Assembly (NCBI GenBank): GCA_002317135.1 | Contig: DCIX01000017.1 | Span: forward strand, 1-41,506 | Reading direction: 5' to 3' | From: Bacteroidales bacterium UBA1715 | Lineage (GTDB): Bacteria > Bacteroidota > Bacteroidia > Bacteroidales > UBA1715 | DNA: 41,506 bases | Part shown: piece by piece, positions 9,077-17,320 of the stretch | How positions within the stretch are numbered: position 1 is the first letter of the stretch | How the letters are laid out: every line of letters begins with the position of its first letter | Position numbers and translations under genes: made by a program | The notes under the pieces: model-generated | The model's input: only the letters and a program-made list of their open reading frames with translations | Databases searched by the model: none | Told to the model about the DNA's origin: nothing

Positions 9077-9862
9077 CTATTTCTCAAAAACTCGTATATA
9101 ATCAACGAACATTGTATCGCTAAAGCCTTTGTCGGTTGGATAATGGCTTTTACCACTTACGGCAAGATTGAAGATAAGTCGTACAGGATCAACAATCTCG
9201 TGTTTTTTTGTTTTTCGTATTTTCTTCCCGTCAACATACCAGATAATAGCATCCTTGTTCCAGGCAATAGCATAGGTGTGCCAATCGGTATAACTGAATT
9301 TTCGTAGTGATTTTTGTTTATAGTAAATGTTTCCGTCAGGATATGTGCGGTGTATGTTTGTTGTAATCACATTCTCTGGTTTGTATCCAAGCATTTCAAA
9401 TATGTCTATCTCGGCTGCATTTACATAATTTTTTGTCTGTTCGTATGTCCAAAATGCTGGCCATAAACCAAAACGATAAGGCATTTTTATTCGTGCTTCA
9501 ATGTAACCATATTGAGTGGCGTATGCTGGCTTGGATTCTATCCAACCGCTGATAAAATTGTGAATACCAGTTTTACAAGGTCCACAACTTCCGGGGTTGC
9601 TTGTTTGTATATTTTCGGGGCAATCAACAATAGTGTCTTGGATGACAATACATAAACTCCCGTTTTTGCAAAAAACTTGTTCTTTTTTGTACAGTTGAGG
9701 CTCTCCATAGTGGTCGCTGTAGTCGGCTATTGTCCACATTGTTGTATTAAGGCTGTCGAATTCATCGTGCCATAACAGTTTTCTGTTAGAATTCTCTATA
9801 ATTTGTGCGGAAGTCGATATTTCTAGAACTAAAAGAGTAACAAATGCAAAAAAGTGTTTCAT
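9077..9862 (-). CDS. Glycoside hydrolase family 16 (endo-beta-glucanase-like)
   Basis: A secreted 261-residue GH16 enzyme. The catalytic signature ExDxxE is intact as EIDIFE (Glu151, Asp153, Glu156). It is preceded by the substrate-cleft sequence MPYRFGLWPAFW and followed by DWHTYAIAWNKDAIIWYVDG. GH16 enzymes cleave beta-1,3/1,4-glucans such as laminarin or lichenan, or other beta-linked polysaccharides; the exact substrate cannot be read here. ATG at 9862 gives a clean signal peptide (MKHFFAFVTLLVLEISTSAQ), whereas the longer frame from 9895 would run through the korB terminator. No sorting domain or lipobox is present, so a periplasmic location is likely. Confidence 0.87.
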   Translation of the reverse strand: MKHFFAFVTLLVLEISTSAQIIENSNRKLLWHDEFDSLNTTMWTIADYSDHYGEPQLYKKEQVFCKNGSLCIVIQDTIVDCPENIQTSNPGSCGPCKTGIHNFISGWIESKPAYATQYGYIEARIKMPYRFGLWPAFWTYEQTKNYVNAAEIDIFEMLGYKPENVITTNIHRTYPDGNIYYKQKSLRKFSYTDWHTYAIAWNKDAIIWYVDGKKIRKTKKHEIVDPVRLIFNLAVSGKSHYPTDKGFSDTMFVDYIRVFEK

Positions 9863-9870
9863 AATGGTAT

Positions 9871-9910
9871 TTGTAAATAAAAAAGGGAATCTCAATAAGA
9901 AATTCCCTTT
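9871..9910 (-). terminator. Terminator of the korAB operon
   Basis: A nine-base-pair hairpin (AAAGGGAAT at 9882-9890 with ATTCCCTTT at 9902-9910) is followed on the minus strand by a T-rich run (TTTTTTATTT). It lies 20 bases after the korB stop and immediately before the GH16 start, so it separates the two transcription units or limits read-through. Confidence 0.75.
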
Positions 9911-9930
9911 ATGTAATTGAAAGACAATGG

Positions 9931-10941
9931 TTATTTAACTTCCCATGTGTCGTTTGTCATAAGCAATTCTTCGAAGTTGTGATATTTCTTCATACTTGAA
10001 ACTTCTTCGATTTGTGCTTCAACAGCATCGTTGTATGTAGGAGCTTCAACATCACGAATTACACCAAGTGCAATTGGGAAATCTGGACCTTCCATCAACG
10101 CTAATTTAAGTTGAAGAGTATTATCTTCGCAGTGAGCATCGTGAACAAGGATGTCGTCCATTGTGTAGCCATCTTGACCAATAGTTACCACTTTAATTCC
10201 GAATCCATCTTGAACAAGACCTTTTTCGTTGTTTTCACCGAAAACCATTTTTTCACCGTGTTTCAAATAGATAGCATTTTTCTTTCTATCATCTGGTTTG
10301 TACACACTTGCGTGAGTTCCGTCGTTGAAGATAACGCAGTTTTGAAGAATTTCGCAAACTGAAGCACCTTTATGTGCTTGTGCAGCTTTAAGGATTTCTA
10401 CTGTACCTGCAGCATCTGTTGCAACGGCTCTAGCGAAGAAATGTCCGCGAGCACCAAAGCAAAGTTCAGCTGGACGGAATGGATCTTCTACAGTTCCGTA
10501 AGGAGATGATTTACTAACAAATCCACGTGGAGACGTTGGAGAATATTGACCTTTAGTCAAACCGTAGATACGGTTGTTCAAAAGAATCATATTCAAGTCG
10601 ATATTACGACGATTTGCGTGAATGAAGTGGTTACCACCAATAGCTAAACCGTCACCGTCACCTGATACTTGCCAAACTGTAAGTTTTGGGTTTGCAACTT
10701 TACAACCAGTAGCGATTGCTGCTGCACGACCGTGGATAGTGTTCATACCGTATGTTGCCATGTAGTGAGGCAAACGGCTTGAACAACCAATACCTGAAAT
10801 TACAGCTGTATCTTGTGGAGCAATTCCGATTTCAGCCATTGCTTTTTGCAATGATGCCAAGAAAAAGTGGTCGCCACATCCTGGACACCAACGAGGTTGT
10901 CCTTTTTTAAAATCTTTAGCTTCGTATGTCTTATTTTCCAT
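9931..10941 (-). CDS. korB: 2-oxoacid:ferredoxin oxidoreductase, beta subunit (KorB)
   Basis: The 336-residue beta subunit carries the thiamine diphosphate site. It has the WCPGCGDH motif (residues 18-25) with cluster-binding cysteines, and GDGDGLAIGGNHFIHANRRN for TPP and magnesium. With KorA it converts 2-oxoglutarate and CoA to succinyl-CoA, or the reverse, using ferredoxin; 2-oxoglutarate specificity is inferred from the fused alpha partner. An AGGAGG sequence lies eight bases before the ATG, unusual in Bacteroidota where such sites are often weak. It is 12 bases downstream of korA and probably co-transcribed. Confidence 0.93.
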   Translation of the reverse strand: MENKTYEAKDFKKGQPRWCPGCGDHFFLASLQKAMAEIGIAPQDTAVISGIGCSSRLPHYMATYGMNTIHGRAAAIATGCKVANPKLTVWQVSGDGDGLAIGGNHFIHANRRNIDLNMILLNNRIYGLTKGQYSPTSPRGFVSKSSPYGTVEDPFRPAELCFGARGHFFARAVATDAAGTVEILKAAQAHKGASVCEILQNCVIFNDGTHASVYKPDDRKKNAIYLKHGEKMVFGENNEKGLVQDGFGIKVVTIGQDGYTMDDILVHDAHCEDNTLQLKLALMEGPDFPIALGVIRDVEAPTYNDAVEAQIEEVSSMKKYHNFEELLMTNDTWEVK

Positions 10942-10953
10942 TGTAGTGTCCTC

Positions 10954-12801
10954 CTATTTGTTATAAATTTCAGTGAAAGAAGCAACTAAGTCTGCTACAG
11001 CAAAAGGTTGTCCTTTTACTTCGTTGAATTGATATGGTACGAAGTTGTCAACTTTCATTCTCAACCAACCTGCAAATTGTCCCATGTTTTGTTCGGCAAC
11101 AACCACTTTCTTATATCTCTTAAGAACTTCAGCTGTATTTTTTGGAAGAGGGTTGATGTATTTGAAGTGTGCTAAAGCAACTTTCTTGCCGTCAGCTCTC
11201 ATTTCATTCATTGCAGCATGTAAGTGACCGTATGTTCCACCGAAACCAACAATCAACAATTCAGCATCTTTGTCACCGATAACTTCTACATCAGGAACTT
11301 GGATTTTATCAATCTTTTCTTGACGAAGTTTAGTCATCAAATCGTGGTTCTCAGGATTTGTTGAAATAGCTCCTGTTTTGTTGTCCTTTTCCAAACCACC
11401 AAGAATATGAGTGAAACCTTCTGTACCAGGAACAGCCCAGTAACGTGAACCTTCTGCATTTCTTTGATATGGAGTCCATGTGTCTTTCATTTCTGGAGTT
11501 ACGTATGGAGGATTGATTGCAGGATATTCAGCTAACTTAGGAAGTTTCCATGCAGCAGAACCGTTTGCTATATATGCGTCTGTCATAAGAACAACTGGAG
11601 TCATGTGTTCCAAGGCAATTTTACAAGCCATGTAGGCAGCATCGAAACAGTCAGTTGGAGAAGTAGCAGCAACTACAGGCATTGGTGATTCACCATTTCT
11701 ACCAAACAAACATTGAAGTAAGTCAGTTTGTTCCGATTTTGTAGGAAGACCAGTTGCTGGTCCACCACGTTGAACATCAAGAACGACTAATGGAAGTTCC
11801 ATGATAACAGCCAAGTTCATAGCTTCAGATTTCAAGCAGATACCAGGACCTGAAGTAGATGTACATGCTAATGCACCGGCAAAAGCAGCACCAACTGCAG
11901 ATGCACAACCTGCGATTTCGTCTTCACATTGAACTGTTGTTACACCAAGAGATTTGTGTTTTGAAAGTTCGTGAAGTACATCTGTTGCTGGAGTGATAGG
12001 GTATGAACCTAAATATAATTTCAAACCTGCTTTTTCTGCAGCAGCAATCATACCGTATGCTGTAGCTTTGTTACCTGTAATATCCATATAGCGACCAACT
12101 TTCTTTTCTTTAGTCTCTATGCGATATACATTTTGTGCTGTTGAATGAGTGTTATGACCATAGTCATATCCTGCTTGAATTACAGCAATGTTAGCTTCTG
12201 CTACGCCAGGTTTCTTGGCGAATTTTTCTTTTAGGTAGTTGAAAGCAATTGTTGTATCGCGATCGAACAACCAGCAAACAAGTCCAAGCGCGAACATGTT
12301 TCTACATTTCACGATTGATTTGTTGTCCATGCCAGAATCTTTCAAGCATTCTTTTACCATTGTTGTAAGTGGACATGCAACAACTCTATCTGGATCAATG
12401 CCCATTTCGCCAAGATAATCTTCCGATTGGAATTGAGCTTTCTCTAAATCTGCTTGTTTGAAACTATCAGTGTCGATAATGATAGTAGCATTGCTCTTTG
12501 CATATTTATATTGCGTTTTTAGCGCAGCTGCGTTCATTGCAACAAGAACGTCACATTTATCACCTGGAGTGTAAACTTGGTCAGCACCAATATGTACTTG
12601 GAAACCAGATACACCTGTTAAAGAACCCTGCGGGGCACGGATATCTGCTGGATAGTCAGGGAAAGTACTGATACTGTTACCGACAGTAGCTGAAATTGTG
12701 GAAAAAATATTTCCCGCTAACTGCATTCCGTCACCGGAATCTCCTGTGAAGCGAACAACGATGTCGTTCACATCTGCCACATTTTGTTTGTTTTCAGTCA
12801 T
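10954..12801 (-). CDS. korA: 2-oxoacid:ferredoxin oxidoreductase, fused gamma-alpha subunit (KorA)
   Basis: A 615-residue fusion. Residues about 10-190 are the gamma domain (VVRFTGDSGDGMQLAGNIFS). Residues about 215-400 are the pyrimidine-binding alpha domain with YPITPATDVLHELSKH and the conserved EDEIAGCASAVGAAFAG. The C-terminal part (about 500-615) is the transketolase-C-like domain ending with AEQNMGQFAGWLR. This fused form is usual in Bacteroidota. No separate ferredoxin-like (delta) subunit is next to it, so the electron acceptor must be encoded elsewhere. The operon has its own promoter just upstream. Confidence 0.93.
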   Translation of the reverse strand: MTENKQNVADVNDIVVRFTGDSGDGMQLAGNIFSTISATVGNSISTFPDYPADIRAPQGSLTGVSGFQVHIGADQVYTPGDKCDVLVAMNAAALKTQYKYAKSNATIIIDTDSFKQADLEKAQFQSEDYLGEMGIDPDRVVACPLTTMVKECLKDSGMDNKSIVKCRNMFALGLVCWLFDRDTTIAFNYLKEKFAKKPGVAEANIAVIQAGYDYGHNTHSTAQNVYRIETKEKKVGRYMDITGNKATAYGMIAAAEKAGLKLYLGSYPITPATDVLHELSKHKSLGVTTVQCEDEIAGCASAVGAAFAGALACTSTSGPGICLKSEAMNLAVIMELPLVVLDVQRGGPATGLPTKSEQTDLLQCLFGRNGESPMPVVAATSPTDCFDAAYMACKIALEHMTPVVLMTDAYIANGSAAWKLPKLAEYPAINPPYVTPEMKDTWTPYQRNAEGSRYWAVPGTEGFTHILGGLEKDNKTGAISTNPENHDLMTKLRQEKIDKIQVPDVEVIGDKDAELLIVGFGGTYGHLHAAMNEMRADGKKVALAHFKYINPLPKNTAEVLKRYKKVVVAEQNMGQFAGWLRMKVDNFVPYQFNEVKGQPFAVADLVASFTEIYNK

Positions 12802-12825
12802 TGTTGTTTGTTTTTAATTTTGTAG

Positions 12826-12856
12826 CAAAGTTACATTTTCTTGTTTTAATTTGAAA
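12826..12856 (-). promoter_or_regulatory. korAB promoter
   Basis: On the minus strand TAACTTTG (12826-12833) matches the TAnnTTTG -7 element, with TTTC (12853-12856) exactly 19 bases upstream in place of the -33 TTTG. It lies 25 bases before the korA ATG, leaving a short leader. Confidence 0.7.
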
Positions 12857-13152
12857 TATAATTGTCCTTTTTTTTTGATTTTTTTGAATCAAAACAGTGT
12901 TTTGTTATAATAATATGTAATTAAAATACATCTTTATTGTTTAAAATTGTAATGAAATGCTGTATTTTGCTTTTAAATTGATAGGTGTTTCGATTTTTCT
13001 TTAAAAAACTACTCTAGTGTACCTATTTTGAAAAAAAACGGGTTGTTCGCATTGTTTGGTACGGGATTTGCGTATTGAAAAAATCTATCAAAAAAAGATT
13101 GACAAACGGTTCTGTAAATCGTATATTTAGAAAGTTTTAATTTTTATGTGTT
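12857..13152. other. AT-rich intergenic region upstream of korA
   Basis: The gene-free stretch from the korA start to the small gene at 13153 is 351 bases. Apart from the korA promoter it contains only A/T runs and no convincing hairpin, RNA gene or repeat. A plus-strand promoter for 13153-13317 must lie here, but no exact TAnnTTTG was found close to it. Confidence 0.5.
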
Positions 13153-13317
13153 ATGCTGGAATATTGTTATGAAATTTTGACAAAAATGAGTTTTGATAAA
13201 GACTTGTTTTGTAAGGAGTTTAAGAAATGTCTCGGCTACTTAACGCAAAAAGATGCGGAGACGTTACGGATGTGGGCCAAAGAAAATTATGCGATGTTGT
13301 TGCAAGGAGCAGCATAA
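13153..13317 (+). CDS. Small 54-residue protein, conserved-looking
   Basis: The frame from ATG 13153 to TAA 13317 encodes a 54-residue, mostly helical protein starting MLEYCYEILTKMSFDKDLF and ending ENYAMLLQGAA. It resembles a family of short cytoplasmic proteins I associate with Bacteroidales genomes, which begin ML-Y-ILxKVSFDxxLFxKE and have a Trp in the C-terminal half. Both features are present (SFDKDLFCKEF, RMWAKENY). The function is unknown. Codon choice is like the neighbours. It lies between korA and a glycosyltransferase and is followed 104 bases later by that gene's own promoter. Confidence 0.65.
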   Translation: MLEYCYEILTKMSFDKDLFCKEFKKCLGYLTQKDAETLRMWAKENYAMLLQGAA

Positions 13318-13396
13318 TAAATTTGGTATGAAACTCCTATTTAATTATTTGTTAATAATTAGTTGTTGCAAGGACGCATTCGTTCTTGCAAAGCAT

Positions 13397-13404
13397 TACA
13401 TTTG
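13397..13404 (+). promoter_or_regulatory. -7 element for the glycosyltransferase gene
   Basis: TACATTTG matches TAnnTTTG. Transcription from it would begin near 13410, downstream of the longest-frame start at 13386, which supports the ATG at 13422. A good -33 box is not visible. Confidence 0.55.
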
Positions 13405-13421
13405 CAGAAAAATATCACACA

Positions 13422-14558
13422 ATGATAGAAATATCATATTCTGCAATTGAATTTTGGTTTTGCACATTCTTTATTGTTGTTGCAAGCATACAAATCTTAT
13501 ATTACATTTTCTTCTATTTTAGAGTTTGTTTTATAAAGCGTAAAAAACTACCTGCTGTTCCTACGGTTGCGGTTTCGGTTATTGTCTGTGCAAAAAATGA
13601 AGAAGAAAATCTTCGAAACTTTTTGCCTCTTGTGTTGGAACAGGATTATCCTGATTTTGAGGTGATTGTTGTTAATGATTCTTCGGAAGACGATAGCGAG
13701 TATGTGTTGAATGATTTACTTGCTAAGTATAAGAATCTCCGTGTGTCAACAATAAAGAAAGACGAACGTTTTTCGCATGGTAAAAAGTTGGCTATCACCG
13801 TCGGTATTAAGGCTGCAAAGAACGATGTTATGTTGTTTGTTGATGCAGATTGCAGACCATGTTCGTCTCGTTGGTTGTATTTGATGCAGCAACAGTTCCG
13901 TGATAAGAAGGAATTGGTTCTTGGCTATGGTGCATACGCGCCGAAAAAAGGTTTATTGGACAAACTTGTTCGTTACGATACTTATTCTATTGCGGTGAAT
14001 TATATGTCTTTTGCACATGCTGGTATTCCGTATATGGGCGTGGGTAGAAATATGGGTTATACTAAAAATGTATATAATCAAAGTAGTAAGTTTTCTGCAC
14101 ATTATCATATTATGTCTGGTGATGATGATTTATTTGTTTCTGAAGTGGGTAATCGTTCTAATACAACTATGATATTGGATCGCGATAGTTTTACTATGTC
14201 AGAACAAGTGTCTTCGTTCCGAAATTGGAAATTCCAAAAAAGACGCCACCTTACAACATCTCCAAGTTATGGTTTCTTTGTAAAATGTTTGTTGGGATTG
14301 GAACCATTCTCTCGTGAAATGTTCTATTTATGCACTTTGCTATTTTGTATTTTCTTACCTACAACAATGAGAATGCCAATCCTTATTCTGTTGGGGGTAC
14401 GAATGTTTTTATTCTTTTTAATCTCTTTTTTGAATTTGCGACGATTTAAAGAAAAAGGCTTGTGGTTGTTTACGTTATTATTTGATATTTATATGCCTAT
14501 ACAAATAGGTTTGTTGCATATTCAAAATATAATCCATCCTTTTAAAAGACAGTGGTAA
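13422..14558 (+). CDS. Membrane glycosyltransferase, GT2 family
   Basis: A 378-residue inner-membrane GT2 enzyme. An N-terminal helix (residues about 9-30) leads to a catalytic domain with VIVCAKNEEENL, VVNDSSEDDS and the DxD-type VDADCRP, an acidic SGDDDLF acceptor-base motif, and KRRH in place of QxxRW. Two or three C-terminal membrane helices follow. This layout fits enzymes that make surface polysaccharide or glycolipid on the cytoplasmic face; donor and acceptor are not predictable. ATG at 13422 is preferred over 13386 because of the promoter at 13397. The stop overlaps rsmG as TAATG. Confidence 0.82.
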   Translation: MIEISYSAIEFWFCTFFIVVASIQILYYIFFYFRVCFIKRKKLPAVPTVAVSVIVCAKNEEENLRNFLPLVLEQDYPDFEVIVVNDSSEDDSEYVLNDLLAKYKNLRVSTIKKDERFSHGKKLAITVGIKAAKNDVMLFVDADCRPCSSRWLYLMQQQFRDKKELVLGYGAYAPKKGLLDKLVRYDTYSIAVNYMSFAHAGIPYMGVGRNMGYTKNVYNQSSKFSAHYHIMSGDDDLFVSEVGNRSNTTMILDRDSFTMSEQVSSFRNWKFQKRRHLTTSPSYGFFVKCLLGLEPFSREMFYLCTLLFCIFLPTTMRMPILILLGVRMFLFFLISFLNLRRFKEKGLWLFTLLFDIYMPIQIGLLHIQNIIHPFKRQW

Positions 14559-15184
14559 TGAATAAGACATTGTACGAATACTTCCCTGATTTGACAAAGA
14601 AACAATATGAGCAAATTGAAACTTTGTGCGAATTGTACAAGTATTGGAATGAAAAAATAAATGTGATTTCTCGAAAAGATATCGATAACATTTTCGAGCA
14701 TCATGTGCTACATTCAATGGCTATTGCTAAGTTTTTTGAATTTAAACAAGGTAGTCAAATTTTGGATGTTGGAACAGGTGGTGGTTTGCCTGGTATCCCG
14801 TTGGCAATCTTGTTTCCGAAGGTTCAATTTACTTTGATAGATAGAATTGCAAAGAAAATCACTGTTGCTTCAAATATTATTGAAGAATTGGGATTGACAA
14901 ATGTTACAGCACAACAAAAAAGTGTTGAAGAATTGAAAGATAAATATGATTATATCGTAAGTCGTGCGGTAACTGCTTTCCCTGATTTTTACAAGATGGT
15001 AAAGAAAAATGTGAGTACAGTTGTGAATAATTCACTTTGCAATGGTATCATATATATAAAGGGCGGTGATTTTTATGAAGAAATGGCTGGTTTCAAGAAA
15101 TATCACATTTATCCAATCAGTGCATATTTCACAGAACCGTTTTTTGAAACAAAAAAAATCATTTATTTGCCAATTGAACCATAA
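14558..15184 (+). CDS. rsmG: 16S rRNA (guanine-N7) methyltransferase RsmG
   Basis: A 208-residue SAM-dependent methyltransferase of the RsmG (GidB) family, which methylates N7 of G527 of 16S rRNA in the decoding region. The N-terminal helical part includes NEKINVISRKD and EHHVLHSMA. The SAM motif is ILDVGTGGGLPGIPLAILFP and the later motif is IVSRAVTAF. ATG at 14558 overlaps the glycosyltransferase stop; a GTG two codons earlier is possible. Length is normal. Confidence 0.93.
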   Translation: MNKTLYEYFPDLTKKQYEQIETLCELYKYWNEKINVISRKDIDNIFEHHVLHSMAIAKFFEFKQGSQILDVGTGGGLPGIPLAILFPKVQFTLIDRIAKKITVASNIIEELGLTNVTAQQKSVEELKDKYDYIVSRAVTAFPDFYKMVKKNVSTVVNNSLCNGIIYIKGGDFYEEMAGFKKYHIYPISAYFTEPFFETKKIIYLPIEP

Positions 15185-15211
15185 AAAATTTTTTTATTAA
15201 AATAAATCGTG

Positions 15212-15219
15212 TACTTTTG
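15212..15219 (+). promoter_or_regulatory. -7 element for rpmH
   Basis: TACTTTTG matches TAnnTTTG and lies 47 bases before the rpmH start, after the rsmG stop. The -33 position is only T-rich. Placement before a ribosomal protein gene with its own terminator supports a separate transcription unit. Confidence 0.6.
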
Positions 15220-15266
15220 CACACCGATTTACAGAATTAAGTAGAACTAATAAAAACAACGATAAG

Positions 15267-15425
15267 ATGAAACGTACATTTCAACCTTCAGTAAGAAGAA
15301 GAAGAAACAAACACGGTTTTAGAGAAAGAATGTCTACAGCTAACGGTAGAAAAGTGTTGGCTGCACGTAGAGCAAAAGGTAGAAAAAAATTAACAGTATC
15401 TGACGAATTCCGTCACAGAAAATAA
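15267..15425 (+). CDS. rpmH: 50S ribosomal protein L34
   Basis: The frame encodes 52 residues starting MKRTFQPSVRRRRNKHGFRE, with the L34 signature RMSTANGRKVLAARRAKGRK. L34 is a small basic protein of the large ribosomal subunit. The length is typical of Bacteroidota L34. It has its own upstream -7 element and a strong terminator 40 bases downstream. It is not next to dnaA or rnpA here, unlike in many bacteria, but Bacteroidota often lack that arrangement. Confidence 0.96.
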   Translation: MKRTFQPSVRRRRNKHGFRERMSTANGRKVLAARRAKGRKKLTVSDEFRHRK

Positions 15426-15464
15426 TTGAGTCTTTTCAGTTTCTACTGAACATATAAAGTTTGC

Positions 15465-15499
15465 AAAAGCGTGTCTATGTCTATAGATACGCTTTTTTA
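15465..15499 (+). terminator. rpmH terminator
   Basis: A 14-base-pair stem (15465-15478 with 15483-15496, one G-U pair) with the four-base loop GTCT is followed by a T-run. It lies just after rpmH. Because it overlaps the TTG at 15461, that codon is unlikely to start the next gene. Confidence 0.85.
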
Positions 15500-15505
15500 T
15501 TCTTT

Positions 15506-17314
15506 GTGAAAAAGGTTCTCTTTTGCATAGTATTTGCCTTTTTAAGTGTCTTTTCTGTCGCTCAAGGAAAGGATAATGCAAATCAATTGGCCCTTTTATA
15601 TTATTCTCAAGGCGAATACGAAAAAGCTGCCGCTTTGTATCAAGATTTGTTTGATCAAAGCCATACGCAAATCCATTTTGACTATTTGATTCAGTGTTAT
15701 TTTGCCCTACAGGATTTTAAACATGCTGAATCTATTGCTACAGAGCAGGCTAAACGCTTTCCTAAAAATGCTTATTATCAGGTAAAACAGGCGGTTGTAC
15801 TAACTAAGGTTGGAAAGAAAAAAGAGGCAGACGAAATCTATTCAAAACTGATAAAAAAATCGTCAAAGGACTCGTATGTTTGTTTGGAGGTTGGTAAGGC
15901 TTGCTTGGACAATTCTGTTGATAGTGTTGCGCGAATTGTCTATGAAAACGCCCATTCGCAAAATCCCGATGATCCTATTGCTGTTCAAAATCTAAGTGGC
16001 ATTTACTTGCGTGCAGGTGACTATGCGAAAATGTCGGATGCATACATTACCTTGTTGAAAAGCAATTCCAACGAATTGGATTTTATTGAAAATCAGTTAC
16101 AATATGTTTTATATGAGCAAAAACAATCTTCTTTACGCGATGTGCTTGTAAAAGATTTGGAAACTGTCATTGCAAAGCGGAAAGACAATGTTGTTTTTCG
16201 AAAGTTGTATATATGGATTGCAACACAGGAAAAAGATTTTGCCAAAGCAATAGAACTCGCCAAGGATTTGGATATAGAACAAGATGAAGATGGCGAACGC
16301 TTGATGGAACTTGGCAATATTGCATTGGAAAATAAAGCGTTGCAATATGCAACAGATTGTTTTTCGTATGTTGTGAAAAAAGGACCTATGGCCGATTATT
16401 ATGTGGATGCGGTAAAAAAACTGCTTGAAACATCGTATGTGATGGTTTTTCAATCTGCAAAACAACCGGAAATGCAGCAAATTGTAGATTTGGAACACGA
16501 ATATCAGCGTGCCTATACAGAATTGGAACATACTTCTTCGCAGGTTGACTTGGTGAAAAATCTTGCTCATATTCAGACATTTTACCTTAATAAAGCGGAT
16601 TCGGCAATCGCTTTGTTGAAGAATATGATTGAAAATCCAAATTCCCAAAACAAAAAAAGTGTCCTGGAATTGGAATTAGCTGATTGTTATTTGTTTTCTG
16701 GAGATGTGTGGAGTGCGAATATGGTATATGCTTCAGTTGCAATGCGTTATAAAAATAATGATGTCGGTCATACTGCACAATTGCAACAAGCAAAAATTGC
16801 CTATTATATGGGAAACTTCTTGTATGCTCAAGCTTTACTTGATGTCTTGAAAGGTAGTACAAGTAAGTTGATAGCAAATGATGCTCTTTCGTTGGCACAA
16901 TTGATTTCCGATAACATTGCTCTTGATACGACAACAACGGCAATGGAAATGTTCGCCCGAGGTGATTTGTTGTTATATCAAAGAAAATACAATGATGCAA
17001 TTCTAAGTTATGATTCAGTATTGACGAATTTTCCGCACCATACTCTTGAAGATGAAATACTTGTGCGTAAGGCTACTATTGCTCAAACTTTGTTGGACGA
17101 AGAGAAACGCATTGGCTATTTGCAGGAAATAGAACAAAAATTCCCGCTCGAAATCTATGCAGATTGGGCGTTATACGAAATGGCTGTATATTTTGAAAAA
17201 AATGGTGACGTAGATAAGGCAAAAGAAAAGTACAAGAAAATCGTTACAAATTATTCGAATAGTTTATATTCGCCAATTGCCCGAAATCGGTATCGGGAGC
17301 TTGAAAAGAAATAA
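15506..17314 (+). CDS. Exported TPR-repeat protein
   Basis: A protein of 602 residues from GTG 15506. The signal peptide is MKKVLFCIVFAFLSVFSVAQ, followed by TPR units throughout, clear near the N-terminus (LALLYYSQGEYEKAAALYQD) and C-terminus (YEMAVYFEKNGDVDKAKEKY). Such long periplasmic TPR proteins in Bacteroidota serve as scaffolds; no catalytic motif is seen. GTG is chosen because the TTG at 15461 lies in the rpmH terminator and would put 15 extra residues before the signal peptide. It is six bases ahead of the next glycosyltransferase, so co-transcription is likely. Confidence 0.82.
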   Translation: MKKVLFCIVFAFLSVFSVAQGKDNANQLALLYYSQGEYEKAAALYQDLFDQSHTQIHFDYLIQCYFALQDFKHAESIATEQAKRFPKNAYYQVKQAVVLTKVGKKKEADEIYSKLIKKSSKDSYVCLEVGKACLDNSVDSVARIVYENAHSQNPDDPIAVQNLSGIYLRAGDYAKMSDAYITLLKSNSNELDFIENQLQYVLYEQKQSSLRDVLVKDLETVIAKRKDNVVFRKLYIWIATQEKDFAKAIELAKDLDIEQDEDGERLMELGNIALENKALQYATDCFSYVVKKGPMADYYVDAVKKLLETSYVMVFQSAKQPEMQQIVDLEHEYQRAYTELEHTSSQVDLVKNLAHIQTFYLNKADSAIALLKNMIENPNSQNKKSVLELELADCYLFSGDVWSANMVYASVAMRYKNNDVGHTAQLQQAKIAYYMGNFLYAQALLDVLKGSTSKLIANDALSLAQLISDNIALDTTTTAMEMFARGDLLLYQRKYNDAILSYDSVLTNFPHHTLEDEILVRKATIAQTLLDEEKRIGYLQEIEQKFPLEIYADWALYEMAVYFEKNGDVDKAKEKYKKIVTNYSNSLYSPIARNRYRELEKK

Positions 17315-17320
17315 CGGATT

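Noticed and set aside
15461..15505. TTG start for the TPR protein
   Set aside because: The codon lies at the base of the rpmH terminator hairpin and would place 15 charged residues before the signal peptide.
16133..16648. Long minus-strand frame inside the TPR protein gene
   Set aside because: It is the shadow of a strongly coding plus-strand gene and has cysteine- and phenylalanine-rich random-like composition.
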